DNA of 64,000 nucleotides, from contig NZ_QDFY01000010.1 in assembly GCF_003347635.1 (NCBI RefSeq), forward strand, positions 1 through 64,000, given 5' to 3'. Under the pieces are notes generated by a model, which was not told the origin of the DNA, searched no databases, and worked only from the letters and a program-made list of their open reading frames with translations. A program made the position numbers and the translations under genes. Of the stretch, positions 18,295-31,435 are shown piece by piece; position 1 is the first letter of the stretch; each line of letters opens with the position of its first letter. The DNA is from Sphingosinicella terrae (GTDB lineage: Bacteria > Pseudomonadota > Alphaproteobacteria > Sphingomonadales > Sphingomonadaceae).

Positions 18295-18397
18295 TTCGCA
18301 CTTGCACAATAGATGTGCAACTGCGAAAGAGGTCTCGCCTTTCAGGCATCCTCTCCTAAAAACTTTCCAGGCCGGCCTTCGGGTCGGCCTTTTTTTA
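18295..18397 (+). ncRNA. Candidate small RNA with three hairpins and its own terminator
   Basis: No gene precedes the strong terminator here, so an RNA should end at it. Hairpin 1 (18295-18327) has 14-base arms with one C-C mismatch around ATAGA. Hairpin 2 (about 18328-18354) pairs AGAGG with CCTCT outside and GCCT with AGGC inside. Hairpin 3 (18369-18389) is the terminator. Between 2 and 3 lies CCTCTCCT (18350-18357), an anti-Shine-Dalgarno-like pyrimidine run like those used by alphaproteobacterial regulatory RNAs to pair with mRNA start regions. I see no clear -35/-10 pair, so the 5' end is a guess. Confidence 0.5.
18369..18397 (+). terminator. Strong intrinsic terminator without an upstream gene
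   Basis: AGGCCGGCC, a TTCG tetraloop, and GGTCGGCCT form a 9-bp stem (one G-T pair) followed by seven T. The nearest upstream gene on this strand ends over 1 kb away, so it most likely terminates an unannotated RNA. Confidence 0.8.
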
Positions 18398-18439
18398 TCT
18401 TCCGCAGGCTGGCCGCCGCCCCTTTTTTGAACCGCCGCT

Positions 18440-18467
18440 TTGACCACCCGTTGTGGGTTCCTATGTG
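18440..18467 (+). promoter_or_regulatory. Possible promoter of the CDC48-like ATPase gene
   Basis: TTGACC (18440-18445) and TATGTG (18462-18467) are separated by 16 bases, close to the housekeeping consensus, and the predicted start lies about 18 bases before the gene. The -10 match is imperfect. Confidence 0.4.
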
Positions 18468-18491
18468 GGGCGCAAGAGGAGGCGAGAGCTG

Positions 18492-20792
18492 ATGGCGGAC
18501 GAAGAACGCAGGCCGCGGCGCCTGCAGGTCGCGACGATGCGGCCGGACGATAGTGGCCGGGGCATCGCTCGGCTCCCGCGCGCGATGATGAACGAGCTCG
18601 GTCTCGCCGAGGGCGACGTCATCGAGCTGATCGGCAAGCGCTCGACGCCGGCTCGTGCCGTGGGCCCCTATCCGGAGGATGAAGGCTTGGCGATCATCCG
18701 CCTGGACGGCCTCCAGCGCGCGAATGCGGAGATCGGCTCGGGCGATTTCGTCGAGGTGGCGAAGGCCGAAGCGAAGCCGGCCCAGCGGGTCGTCTTCGCG
18801 CCGGCGGTCAAGAATTTGCGTCTTCATGGCTCGGCCCATGCGCTCAAGCGCAGCTTCGGGATGAAGCCGCTCACGGCGGGTGACGTCGTCGCCACCACCG
18901 GACAGCAGCAGATCATGCGCGGTGACATCCCGCCCGAGCTGCGCCAGATGCTGACCGCGCCGGCCTACTCGCTGCAGGAGATCCGACTGGTAGTGGTGTC
19001 CACGGTCCCCAAGGGGATCGTCCTCATCGACGCCAATACCGAGGTGGAGCTTCGGCCCGAATATACCGAGGCCAAGGAGGCGCGCCGCGCCGACGTCACC
19101 TATGACGATATCGGCGGCATCGGCAGCACCATCGACCAGCTTCGCGAGATGGTCGAGCTGCCGCTGCGCTATCCCGAGATATTCGAGCGGCTGGGCGTCG
19201 ATCCGCCCAAGGGCGTGCTGCTGCACGGCCCGCCGGGCACCGGCAAGACCCGGCTCGCCCGCGCCGTCGCCAATGAAAGCGATGCCAGCTTCTTCCACAT
19301 CGCCGGTCCCGAGATCATGGGGTCTGCCTATGGCGAGAGCGAGAAGAAGCTGCGCGAGCTGTTCGAGGAGGCCGGCAACGCCGCTCCCTCGATCATCTTC
19401 ATCGACGAGATCGATTCGATCGCGCCGAAGCGCGGGCAGGTCACCGGCGAGACCGAGAAAAGGCTCGTCGCTCAATTGCTGTCGCTGATGGACGGGCTTG
19501 AGCCCCGCCAGAACCTGGTTGTCATCGCTGCGACCAATCGGCCCGAGGCGATCGACGAGGCGCTGCGCCGGCCGGGCCGCTTCGACCGCGAGATCATCGT
19601 CGGCGTCCCCGACGAGAGCGGCCGCCGCGAGATCCTCGCCATCCACACGCGCGGCATGCCGCTCGGTGAGGGCGTCGATCTGCCCGAGCTCGCCCGCAAG
19701 ACCTACGGATTCGTCGGTGCCGACCTCGCTGCGCTCACCCGGGAAGCGGCAATCGAGGCCGTCCGCGGGATCATGCCGGGTCTCAACCTCGAGGACGGCA
19801 CCATTCCCCCGGAAGTGCTCGACAACCTTTCCGTCACCCGCAAGGACTTCGAGGAGGCGCTGAAGCGCGTCCAGCCCTCGGCGATGCGCGAGGTGATGGT
19901 ACAGATGCCGACGACGCGCTGGGACGATGTCGGCGGCGTCGACGAGGTGCGCGAGCGACTTCGGGAAGGGGTCGAGCTTCCGCTCCGTCATCCGGACGCC
20001 TTCCGCCGGCTCGGCATCCGTCCGGCCAAGGGCTTCCTCCTTTATGGCCCGCCGGGCACAGGCAAGACGCTGCTCGCCAAGGCGACCGCCCGGGAAGCGG
20101 AGGCGAACTTCATCGCGACGAAATCGTCGGATCTCCTGTCCAAATGGTATGGCGAGAGCGAGCAGCAGATTGCCCGGCTGTTCGCCCGCGCCCGCCAGGT
20201 GGCGCCGACGGTCATCTTCATCGACGAGCTCGACAGCCTGGTCCCGGCCCGTGGCGGCGGCCTCGGCGAGCCCCAGGTGACCGAGCGCGTGGTCAACACG
20301 ATCCTCGCCGAGATGGACGGGCTCGAGGAGCTGCAGTCGGTCGTGGTGATCGGGGCCACCAACCGACCCAATTTGATCGATCCCGCCTTGCTCCGGCCGG
20401 GCCGCTTCGATGAGCTGATCTACGTTCCCGTTCCCGACCGGGCCGGCCGTCGGCATATTTTGGGGATTCACACCAAGGGCATGCCGCTCGCCGCGGACGT
20501 CGATCTCGACGACCTCGCCGAACGCGCCCAGCGCTTCACCGGGGCCGACCTCGAGGATCTGGTCCGCCGCGCCGGTCTGTTCGCGCTTCGCGGCTCTATC
20601 GAGGCGCGGGACGTGACAATGGCCGAGTTCGAGCGTGCGCTGAAGGAGACCCGTGCCTCGGTCACGCCCGAGATGGAGCGTGACTACGAGCAGATCCAGG
20701 CCCATCTCAAGCAGGATGCGCGAAGCGCGAATGCCGGCGGCATCGGCTTCATCCAGCCTGGCATGCTCACTCCGAGGGGCGTGAAGGACTGA
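18492..20792 (+). CDS. CDC48/VAT-type AAA ATPase
   Basis: 766 residues in the p97/CDC48 layout. The N-terminal double-psi barrel ([20 protein letters not shown]) and second N subdomain run to about 190. AAA domain D1 has Walker A GPPGTGKT at 246-253, and D2 at 519-526. Each has a FIDEIDS/FIDELDS Walker B and a GATNRP/AATNRP sensor with the RPGRFD arginine region. This machine unfolds or extracts proteins using ATP; most bacteria use ClpX, FtsH or Lon instead, so its bacterial substrates are largely unknown. The start at 18492 follows GGAGG. The 3' end overlaps the convergent MFS gene by 26 bases. Confidence 0.93.
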   Translation: MADEERRPRRLQVATMRPDDSGRGIARLPRAMMNELGLAEGDVIELIGKRSTPARAVGPYPEDEGLAIIRLDGLQRANAEIGSGDFVEVAKAEAKPAQRVVFAPAVKNLRLHGSAHALKRSFGMKPLTAGDVVATTGQQQIMRGDIPPELRQMLTAPAYSLQEIRLVVVSTVPKGIVLIDANTEVELRPEYTEAKEARRADVTYDDIGGIGSTIDQLREMVELPLRYPEIFERLGVDPPKGVLLHGPPGTGKTRLARAVANESDASFFHIAGPEIMGSAYGESEKKLRELFEEAGNAAPSIIFIDEIDSIAPKRGQVTGETEKRLVAQLLSLMDGLEPRQNLVVIAATNRPEAIDEALRRPGRFDREIIVGVPDESGRREILAIHTRGMPLGEGVDLPELARKTYGFVGADLAALTREAAIEAVRGIMPGLNLEDGTIPPEVLDNLSVTRKDFEEALKRVQPSAMREVMVQMPTTRWDDVGGVDEVRERLREGVELPLRHPDAFRRLGIRPAKGFLLYGPPGTGKTLLAKATAREAEANFIATKSSDLLSKWYGESEQQIARLFARARQVAPTVIFIDELDSLVPARGGGLGEPQVTERVVNTILAEMDGLEELQSVVVIGATNRPNLIDPALLRPGRFDELIYVPVPDRAGRRHILGIHTKGMPLAADVDLDDLAERAQRFTGADLEDLVRRAGLFALRGSIEARDVTMAEFERALKETRASVTPEMERDYEQIQAHLKQDARSANAGGIGFIQPGMLTPRGVKD

Positions 20793-22074
20793 ACCCGAAG
20801 GCGGTCCAGGTCGCGAGCGCTGCCATCAGCACGGCGCTCGCGACGAACGGCACGGGGATTGCGAAGCCGTAGAGCAGCACGCCGAGCGCCGGCGCAGCGA
20901 CGAACGCGACTCCGTTCACCGACGTGACCATCCCGGCGACGGCATTCTGCTCGTGCGGCGCCACCGCAAGCGACGCGCCGCTGGTGAAGCCCGGCCGGAA
21001 CAGCCCGAAGCCGAGCGAGGCCAGAGCGAAGCCCATGACGATGCCATAGACGCCGCGCGAGAAACCGGTGACGACCAGCCCCGCCGCCGCCACCAGCGAA
21101 CCCCAGATGACGAGCTGGCGCGGATCCAGGCCGAGCTGGGGGATCAGCCACCATTGCGCCAGCAGCGAGGCCGCCGCTCCCGCGATCAGCACGATCGCGA
21201 TCCATTGCTGGGCGTGGTCGAGCGGCAAGGCCAGCCGATCGATCACGAGGAAGCCGATCACGCCAAGCAGCGCGGCATGGCCGTGGCCGCCGGCGGTACC
21301 GATGATATGCCACGGCAGCACACGCGGGTCCCGCCACGCCAATCGCGGCGGTGCCGCTTGCTTGCGCCGCGGCCGTGCGGCTGCCGCGCTCGCGGCGGGA
21401 GCGGCGGGGCCTCCTCCCACGCCGCCGATGGAGGGATAAGAGACGATCTCGCCCTTGGCCTCGGTCTTTGGCGTGTCGTCGGGAAGCCGAAGCGCCAGCG
21501 CCGTCAACACCAGCGCGCCGATCGCGGCGAACACGACCAGCGGGGCCGACAGGCCGAGCGGCTCGAAGATGAAGAGCGGCGCGATCGCCGGACCGATCAC
21601 GGTGCCGAGGCCGAAGGAGGAGGCGATGGCGGCCAGCGCGCTCGTTCTCTGCTGGCCGTCCGTCCGCGCCGCGATATAGGCCTGCACCGCCGGCGGCGAG
21701 GCCGAGCCGAAGGCGCCGTAGATAGTCCGGCCGAGCATGAACACGACGAACACGGTCATTGGCGCTAGCCAGCCTGCCAGTCCGGCGGCCAACGCACCGC
21801 CGCAGACCAGCATGGACAGAATGAATCCCCACAGGCCGAGCCGCATCAGGGCTCGCCGGCCGCGCCGGTCGGCCCGATGCGCCCAGTGCGGCGCCGTCAC
21901 CACCCAGATCAGGGCGGATAGGCTGAACGCCACCGCCACCCAGATGTCGGCGACGCCGAGCTCGCGGCCGATCGCGGGCAACAGCGACTGCATCGCGGTA
22001 TTGCCCGCCGCCGCGACGAGCATGACCGAAAAGAGCAAGGCGAACCGCTCGCCAGATAGTCCGAACCCGGTCAT
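20767..22074 (-). CDS. MFS transporter
   Basis: 435 residues with twelve likely membrane segments. The MFS cytoplasmic loop signature is present between segments 2 and 3 (APHWAHRADRRGRRALMRLG), and the central loop (about 185-235) is Ala/Pro/Arg rich and charged. The fold is that of drug/H+ antiporters; the substrate cannot be predicted. The start at 22074 gives a normal N-terminus (GLSGERFALLFSVMLVAAAGN). It is divergent from the PmtA-type methyltransferase gene and overlaps the end of the ATPase gene tail to tail. Confidence 0.87.
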   Translation of the reverse strand: MTGFGLSGERFALLFSVMLVAAAGNTAMQSLLPAIGRELGVADIWVAVAFSLSALIWVVTAPHWAHRADRRGRRALMRLGLWGFILSMLVCGGALAAGLAGWLAPMTVFVVFMLGRTIYGAFGSASPPAVQAYIAARTDGQQRTSALAAIASSFGLGTVIGPAIAPLFIFEPLGLSAPLVVFAAIGALVLTALALRLPDDTPKTEAKGEIVSYPSIGGVGGGPAAPAASAAAARPRRKQAAPPRLAWRDPRVLPWHIIGTAGGHGHAALLGVIGFLVIDRLALPLDHAQQWIAIVLIAGAAASLLAQWWLIPQLGLDPRQLVIWGSLVAAAGLVVTGFSRGVYGIVMGFALASLGFGLFRPGFTSGASLAVAPHEQNAVAGMVTSVNGVAFVAAPALGVLLYGFAIPVPFVASAVLMAALATWTAFGFSPSRPSE

Positions 22075-22227
22075 TAGCCTCGATTTTTTCGGAGGGAAGC
22101 TACGCCCGCATGGAGCCTTGGCGGCGCTCGGCGGTTTGACGCCGGACGAGGATGGGGCGCTTGCAGCTTGCCAATCGACCGGCATTTTGCCAACGCACGA
22201 TCTTTCCGCATTTTCTTGGAAGGCAGC

Positions 22228-22845
22228 ATGTCGGCATCCTGGGACGAAGCACGCAGAGACGGCCGGCTCGCACGAGAGGTGACCGGCGGCCCCCTGTGGC
22301 ATTTCCTGCGCGGCTTCATCAAGCACCCCGTCATGGTGGGATCGGTGATCCCGTCGTCCAAGGCGGTGATCGACAGGATGCTCGAGCCGGTGGATTGGGC
22401 GAATTGCAAGCTGTTCGTCGAATATGGCCCGGGCGTCGGCACCTTCACCGAGCATTTGCTCCAACGAATGGCGCCGGATGCGACCCTCGTCGCGATCGAC
22501 ACGAACCCGGATTTCACCCGCTACCTGCGCCGCAAGTTCGCCGACAGCCGCCTCTTCTCAGTCACTGGCTCGGCGGCCGACGTCCGGCAGATCATCGCCG
22601 ATTGCGGCTTCGAGCATGCCGATTATATCCTCTCGGGCCTGCCCTTCTCGACCCTCCCGGCCGGTGTCGGACCGCAGATCGCCGAGCAGACCGCGGCGGC
22701 CCTGCGTCCCGGCGGCGCCTTCCTGGTCTATCAATTCTCCCCGAAGGTGCGCGAATTCCTGGCACCCCATTTCGACCGCATCGACCGCGGCTTCGAATGG
22801 GTTAACATCCCCCCCTGCCATCTCTTCTGGGCCTGGAAGGACTGA
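22228..22845 (+). CDS. PmtA-type class I SAM-dependent methyltransferase (phospholipid N-methyltransferase family)
   Basis: 205 residues. SAM motif I is EYGPGVGTFTEHLL (about 72-85), followed by the acidic VAIDTNPDFTRYL, and motif IV is SGLPFS, like the NLPY motif of the rRNA-dimethylase/PmtA branch. The N-terminal FLRGFIKHPVMVGSVIPSSK is typical of PmtA-like proteins, which methylate phosphatidylethanolamine towards phosphatidylcholine at the inner membrane. The ATG at 22228 follows GGAAGG. The next gene is a phospholipase-D-family lipid enzyme on the opposite strand, consistent with a lipid role, but rRNA or other substrates are not excluded. Confidence 0.8.
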   Translation: MSASWDEARRDGRLAREVTGGPLWHFLRGFIKHPVMVGSVIPSSKAVIDRMLEPVDWANCKLFVEYGPGVGTFTEHLLQRMAPDATLVAIDTNPDFTRYLRRKFADSRLFSVTGSAADVRQIIADCGFEHADYILSGLPFSTLPAGVGPQIAEQTAAALRPGGAFLVYQFSPKVREFLAPHFDRIDRGFEWVNIPPCHLFWAWKD

Positions 22846-22860
22846 GCGGTCCGCGCCGGG

Positions 22861-24027
22861 TCAGCTCGGCATCGGCTCGCCGCTGAAGTTCAGCTGGTGG
22901 GAAATGCGGTAGTCGGCGATCGCGACCAGGAAATAGGCGAAGCCCCATCGCAGCCGATTGAACAAGGTGCGCTGCCCGCGGTGCGCCTCCATCGTGATCT
23001 CGATCGACTGCGCGATTTCGCCGTCGACGAAACGGCGCATGGCCTCGGCGAAGGCGGCATCCTCGACCCGCAGCATCATCTCGAGATTCAGATAGAGACT
23101 TCGCATGTCGAAATTGGCCGATCCGATGTGAACGACCTCGTCGAGCACGAACAATTTGATGTGCAGCTTGGTCGGCTGATACTCGAAGATCCGCACCCCG
23201 CGTTTCAGCAGAAGCCAGTAGCTGTGGCGGGCGGCGCCGATGGTGGCGCTGTTGTCCGACCTCGCGGCGGTGACCAGTCGAACTTTACCGCGCCGGGCCA
23301 CGTTGCCGCTCCTCCGGAGCAGCGCCGGGCCGGGCGCGAAATAGGCGGCGACGAGATCGAGCCGTTTCGCCGACCTGAGGTCGCGGCGGAAGGCGCGGGC
23401 CCATGGGCTCAACCTCCGGGTGGGCCCTCCGAACAGCCAGTGGAGCTTGCCTTCGGTCACGCTGCGGCGGCCGAGGATGCGTCGAAGGTCACGAATCCGC
23501 GCGTCGCTTTTCGCCGCCCATCTGAAGAGATCGTCGAAATAGGGCGCGAGGCAGGCGACGCCCGGCCCCTCGACGAGCAGGCCGAGATCTCGCCATGCGC
23601 CGCTCTCGATCGTGCCGAAATATTCGTCGGCGATGTTGAACCCGCCGATGATGACCCGGCTGCCGTCGGCGAGAGCGAGCTTCTGATGGTTGCGCAGGAG
23701 GTAGCGGCGGCCGAAGCGCGGAACGAAGCGGCAGAAGCGGCAGCCGGCCTCGACCAGTGGCTGGAAGAAGGCTTCGGTGGCGTTGGCTGCGCCGAATCCG
23801 TCGACGAGCAGCGACACCGTGACGCCGCGGCGGCATGCCTGCGTCAGGGCGTCGCGCACCCGCCGTCCGGTCGCGTCATTCTCCCAGATGTAATAGAGGA
23901 TCCGCAGCGTCTCCTGGGCGTCGTCGATGAGCCGGATCAGCGCCTCGAGACGCTGGGCGCCGTCGGGCAGCAGGGTGAGGCGGTTTCCGTCGACCGCGAG
24001 CTTCTCTATCGTCGGTTGCTCCTCCAT
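22861..24027 (-). CDS. Phospholipase D-like protein, cardiolipin synthase family
   Basis: 388 residues with two HKD motifs: HQKLALAD with downstream [14 protein letters not shown], and HIKLFVLD with [11 protein letters not shown]. Together they form one active site in which two histidines attack a phosphodiester. There is no N-terminal membrane pair as in long ClsA proteins, so it resembles the ClsB/ClsC type that makes cardiolipin from phosphatidylglycerol or related donors. The gene ends convergently 15 bases after the methyltransferase gene and is divergent from recF. Confidence 0.87.
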   Translation of the reverse strand: MEEQPTIEKLAVDGNRLTLLPDGAQRLEALIRLIDDAQETLRILYYIWENDATGRRVRDALTQACRRGVTVSLLVDGFGAANATEAFFQPLVEAGCRFCRFVPRFGRRYLLRNHQKLALADGSRVIIGGFNIADEYFGTIESGAWRDLGLLVEGPGVACLAPYFDDLFRWAAKSDARIRDLRRILGRRSVTEGKLHWLFGGPTRRLSPWARAFRRDLRSAKRLDLVAAYFAPGPALLRRSGNVARRGKVRLVTAARSDNSATIGAARHSYWLLLKRGVRIFEYQPTKLHIKLFVLDEVVHIGSANFDMRSLYLNLEMMLRVEDAAFAEAMRRFVDGEIAQSIEITMEAHRGQRTLFNRLRWGFAYFLVAIADYRISHQLNFSGEPMPS

Positions 24028-24116
24028 CGTCGTTCCCGCCTACCCCTTTGTCCCTTGAATGGGGAAGAGGCCGCGACGCGGTTGAAGGTGCGCGGCGATC
24101 CCTTACAGGCGCAACC

Positions 24117-27792
<3,676 letters not shown>

Positions 27793-27865
27793 GGCGAACT
27801 ACTCCGGCCGTCCCCGATACTTCCTTGCGAAGCTGTCGAATACAGCGACAGGTCTTGCCATTTTC

Positions 27866-28672
27866 ATGGCTGTCGCCAACAATCGCGCAATGGCAGCCGC
27901 TCGCTCTCGTGCGCGCGACCGGGCCGGGTCGCTCCTCGGCGCCGTCCTCGTCCAGGGGACGATCGCGGCGATCCTGCTTTGGGGGCTGAACGTCTCGCTG
28001 GCGGTTTCCGACCAGTCGCAGCTGGAGCCCGTTCGTCTGATCGATCCTCCTTCGGCTGAGCCCGCCGAGGACACTCCTTCCACAATCTTGCGCGACGAAC
28101 CCGTCGAGAGGGCGAGGCCAAGGAAGGCAGAGGATGGCGGCCCTTCCCATGTGGATCGGCCTGTTCCACCGACATTGGAGCCAGCACCGCGTTCAGCCGA
28201 GGCCCCGGTGACGCAAATGACCTCGATCCCTGAAGTCCGGGCGGAAAATCCGTCGACGGCGACGGCAAGCGGAACCGGTGGCACTATGGATTCAGGGGCG
28301 GGCGGGAGCGGCGGCGGCGAACGCCTAGGGGGTGATGGCGGCGCTGCCGCCGAGGACCGGCTCAGCCAATATCGGGGACGCGACCGAAGCCGCCCTGCCC
28401 GGCATATAGGGGGAACCATCACTGACGCGGATTATCCCGCTATTCCCGCCATGGCCGGGATCGGCGGCACCGTACGTGTCGTGATCACGATCACCGCTCA
28501 TGGTCGCGCCCGGGACTGCCGCGTGGCGCGGTCAAGCGGCAATGCTTTCCTCGATACCGCGACCTGCGAGTTGATCGAACGTCGCTACAGGTTCGCGCCC
28601 GCCCGAGGGCGGGATGGGCGGCCTGTCGTGTCCCGGGTCACCCAATATCATTATTGGATCACCCGCCGCTGA
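27866..28672 (+). CDS. TonB-like energy transducer protein
   Basis: 268 residues. A basic cytoplasmic start (RSRARDRAGS) is followed by one membrane helix (about 30-52, LGAVLVQGTIAAILLWGLNVSLAV), a Pro/Glu-rich and then Gly/Ser-rich periplasmic linker, and a C-terminal TonB-type domain (GGTVRVVITITAHGRARDCRVARSSG...LIERRYRFAPA). TonB proteins pass proton-motive energy to outer-membrane receptors. No exbB/exbD or receptor gene is adjacent, so the partner is unknown. ATG at 27866 or 27890 could be the start. Confidence 0.82.
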   Translation: MAVANNRAMAAARSRARDRAGSLLGAVLVQGTIAAILLWGLNVSLAVSDQSQLEPVRLIDPPSAEPAEDTPSTILRDEPVERARPRKAEDGGPSHVDRPVPPTLEPAPRSAEAPVTQMTSIPEVRAENPSTATASGTGGTMDSGAGGSGGGERLGGDGGAAAEDRLSQYRGRDRSRPARHIGGTITDADYPAIPAMAGIGGTVRVVITITAHGRARDCRVARSSGNAFLDTATCELIERRYRFAPARGRDGRPVVSRVTQYHYWITRR

Positions 28673-28772
28673 GGCCTCGCGCGCGCCTTTTGTCGAACCG
28701 GATAATGTCTTGGTCGAAGCGGCCGGGCCTCGACCACCGGTCGGTGCGACCCCGAAACGGGAGGAAAAGGCG

Positions 28773-29591
28773 ATGCGCAGGTGGTTCATCACTATGATGC
28801 TTGCCGGAATCCTGGCGGGTTGCGGAAGTGGCGGCGGCGAGCAAGCGAAGGCTGGTAACGACCAGAGCGCGAATGCCGTCGCGCCCACCCTGCCGGACTC
28901 CCCCGTCATTCCAGAATATGTGACGGCCGCGCTCGCCGATCCCGAGCGGGCCGCGCACCGAAATGCCGACGAGCGCCGCAGGCCCGGCGAACTGATCGCC
29001 TTGTCCGGCCTGAAGGCGGGTGACCGCGTCCTCGATCTCATCCCCGGCGACGGCTATTGGACGCGGATCTTCAGCCGGATTGTCGGTCCCGAGGGACGCG
29101 TCCATGCCGTCTGGCCGCAAAACTACGCCCGCTACTCGGAAGGAAATGTCGCGACGCTGCGCCAACTCGCCGCCAGCCCTCATTATGCCAATGTCCGCGT
29201 CGAGGTGCAGTCGAACCCGATCCTGACCGCGAGCGAGCCGCTCGACATGGTGTGGACCTCCCAGAATTATCACGATTATCCCGACGAGTTCATGGGCCGC
29301 ATCGATCCGGCACAGCTGAACCGCGCCGTCTTCGCCATGCTCAAGCCCGGCGGCACCTTCTTCATCATCGATCACGCTGCCGAGTCGGGGTCGGGCATGC
29401 GCGATACCGAGCAGCTCCATCGGATCGACCCGGAGACGGTCCGCCAGCAGGTCGAGGCGGCCGGCTTCGAATATCTCGGCTCGAGCAACATCCTGCGCAA
29501 TCCGGCCGACGATCATCGCAGTCCCGTGTTCGAACCCGCGATACGCGGCCGCACCGACCAGTTCGTGATGAAGTTCAGGCGCCCGGCCTGA
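28773..29591 (+). CDS. Lipoprotein with a class I SAM-methyltransferase fold
   Basis: 272 residues. A clean lipoprotein signal (RRWFITMMLAGILAGCGSGGG, lipobox Cys17) and a short linker precede a methyltransferase-like domain. Motif I reads VLDLIPGDGYWTRIFSRIVG, then HAVWPQNYARY and a DMVWTSQNYHDYPDE segment. The fold is that of class I methyltransferases, but the signal would place it in the periplasm, where SAM is not expected, so the fold may serve another purpose. The ATG at 28773 follows GGGAGGAAAAGG. It lies downstream of the TonB-like gene in the same direction. Confidence 0.82.
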   Translation: MRRWFITMMLAGILAGCGSGGGEQAKAGNDQSANAVAPTLPDSPVIPEYVTAALADPERAAHRNADERRRPGELIALSGLKAGDRVLDLIPGDGYWTRIFSRIVGPEGRVHAVWPQNYARYSEGNVATLRQLAASPHYANVRVEVQSNPILTASEPLDMVWTSQNYHDYPDEFMGRIDPAQLNRAVFAMLKPGGTFFIIDHAAESGSGMRDTEQLHRIDPETVRQQVEAAGFEYLGSSNILRNPADDHRSPVFEPAIRGRTDQFVMKFRRPA

Positions 29592-29601
29592 CCGACCGAC
29601 C

Positions 29602-31344
29602 TCATTTTTGGCCGCTGGCGAATGGCTGCCGCTCGGCCAGTTCCGTCAGCCGCACGAACTCGCGGCGCCAGAAATCGTCGCTCCGCGCGCGCAGGGCCAG
29701 CGCGCGGGCATCGGCGAAGCTGAAGCGCCCCAGGTTCGTGTCTCCGCGGAGCAACTGACCGTAGGCCGCGACGGCGGCGGCGAATGCGCTGTCGCCGGTC
29801 GGCGCCTGCGCCGTTTGCACCAGCCCGGCTCGCACCGGCTGCTCGATCAGACGCGAGTCGGTCTCGCCAGGCAGCTTGTAGCGCAGGCGCAGATAGGCGA
29901 GCTCGTCGGACGGCGCACCTTCTGCCGTGCGGCGATTGGCAGGGTAGCGCCGTTCGGGCAGCCAGCCGCGGCCACCCGCCGGGACGATCTCGTACAGCGC
30001 GGTGACCTGGTGGCCGGCGCCGATATCTCCGGCATCGACGCGGTCATTGTCGAAATCCTCCTCCGCCAGCGTCCGGTTCTCATAGCCGATCAGGCGATAT
30101 TCGCTGACATGAGCGGGATTGAACTCGACCTGGATCTTCACGTCCTGGGCGATGGTGAACAGGGTGGAGGCGAGCTCCTCGTCGAGCACCTTCTGCGCCT
30201 CCCGCGCCGAATCGATATAGGCGTAATTGCCGTTCCCGTGATCGGCGATCTGCTCCATCATCGCTTCGTTGTAATTGCCGGTGCCGAAGCCGAGGGTGGT
30301 CAGAGTGATGCCGCCCTCGCGCTCGCGCTCCACCATGTCGACCAATGTTTCGTTGCTGGTGACGCCGACGTTGAAGTCGCCGTCGGTGGCGAGCACGACC
30401 CGGTTGATTCCGCCTCGGATCATGTTCGATCGGGCGGTCTGGTAGGCGAGCTGGATGCCGGCCGCGCCCGCGGTCGATCCGCCTGCGCGCAAACGGCCGA
30501 GCGCTTCCATCACCTGGGTGCGGCTCGAGGTCGGCTCAAGCACGAGTCCGGCCGCGCCGGCATAGACGACGATTGCCACCCGATCCTGCCGCTCGAGCCG
30601 GCTCGCCAGCAAGGCGAGCGAGCATTGCACGAGCGGCAGCTTGTCGGGCGTCGCCATCGATCCCGACACGTCGATCAGGAAGACGAGGTTAGCCGGCGGT
30701 CGGCCCTCGCCGCCCAGATCGTAGCCGCGCAGGCCGATGCGCAGCAGCCGGGTCTCCCCGTTCCAGGGCGTCGTCGTCATGTCGGTGCTGATGCTGAACG
30801 GCCGCGTCCGATCCTCCGGCTTGGGATAATCGTAGCGGAAGTAGTTCAGCATCTCCTCCGTGCGCACCGCAGCCTGAGGCGGCAGCCTGCCGGCGTTCAG
30901 CATCCGCCGGACATTGGCATAGCTGCCGGTGTCGACGTCGACGCCGAAGGTCGAGACCGGGGCGTCCGCAACGGCCTCGATCTGCGCGACTTCCTCGCCG
31001 GCATAGCGTTCGCGATCTTCGCTCGGCAGCCGACGGACCGGGCTCATCGGCATCGGCGCGACAGAGACCCGACCGAGAGCCCGCTCCTGCGTCACCACCG
31101 GCGACGGAGCGGAGGGCGGCGGGGGCGGAGCCGATCGCAACGCGCCGGAGAATCCGCGGCCGCGGCCGCCGACATAGCCGCCGTCGCCATCCCGCCAATC
31201 GCGGATGAAGGGCGCGCAGATCTCGTCGGGATCGATATTCGCCGGAGCGCGCGCCGAAGGCTGGGCGGCGGCGTCGGGCAGCGGGGTCGGCGGAAGGCCG
31301 CTGATCAGCAAGGCCGAGATCGAAGCCAGGACGAGCGCGCGCAT
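29602..31344 (-). CDS. VWA domain protein with DUF3520 (YfbK type), exported
   Basis: 580 residues. A signal peptide is followed by a Pro/Ser-rich linker, the von Willebrand N-terminal domain (FGVDVDTGSYANVRRMLNAG), a VWA domain with a full metal site (FLIDVSGSM, later ATDGDFNVGV) and a C-terminal DUF3520. This matches YfbK-type envelope proteins, whose function is unclear; VWA domains usually bind protein partners through a divalent metal ion. The 3' end is 11 bases from the convergent methyltransferase-fold gene. It is preceded on the same strand by the P1 peptidase gene. Confidence 0.88.
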   Translation of the reverse strand: MRALVLASISALLISGLPPTPLPDAAAQPSARAPANIDPDEICAPFIRDWRDGDGGYVGGRGRGFSGALRSAPPPPPSAPSPVVTQERALGRVSVAPMPMSPVRRLPSEDRERYAGEEVAQIEAVADAPVSTFGVDVDTGSYANVRRMLNAGRLPPQAAVRTEEMLNYFRYDYPKPEDRTRPFSISTDMTTTPWNGETRLLRIGLRGYDLGGEGRPPANLVFLIDVSGSMATPDKLPLVQCSLALLASRLERQDRVAIVVYAGAAGLVLEPTSSRTQVMEALGRLRAGGSTAGAAGIQLAYQTARSNMIRGGINRVVLATDGDFNVGVTSNETLVDMVEREREGGITLTTLGFGTGNYNEAMMEQIADHGNGNYAYIDSAREAQKVLDEELASTLFTIAQDVKIQVEFNPAHVSEYRLIGYENRTLAEEDFDNDRVDAGDIGAGHQVTALYEIVPAGGRGWLPERRYPANRRTAEGAPSDELAYLRLRYKLPGETDSRLIEQPVRAGLVQTAQAPTGDSAFAAAVAAYGQLLRGDTNLGRFSFADARALALRARSDDFWRREFVRLTELAERQPFASGQK

Positions 31345-31435
31345 GATCCATCTCCCGCGATTTATGTGATACTATCTCATCCGCAGGCCTGAATGGCGGC
31401 TGAATTGTCCATGGCGCCTGCCAGGCGTCGAGCGG

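Noticed and set aside
18342-20705. 787-codon antisense frame opposite the CDC48-like gene
   Set aside because: Low-complexity Asp/Gly/Arg composition typical of an antisense shadow.
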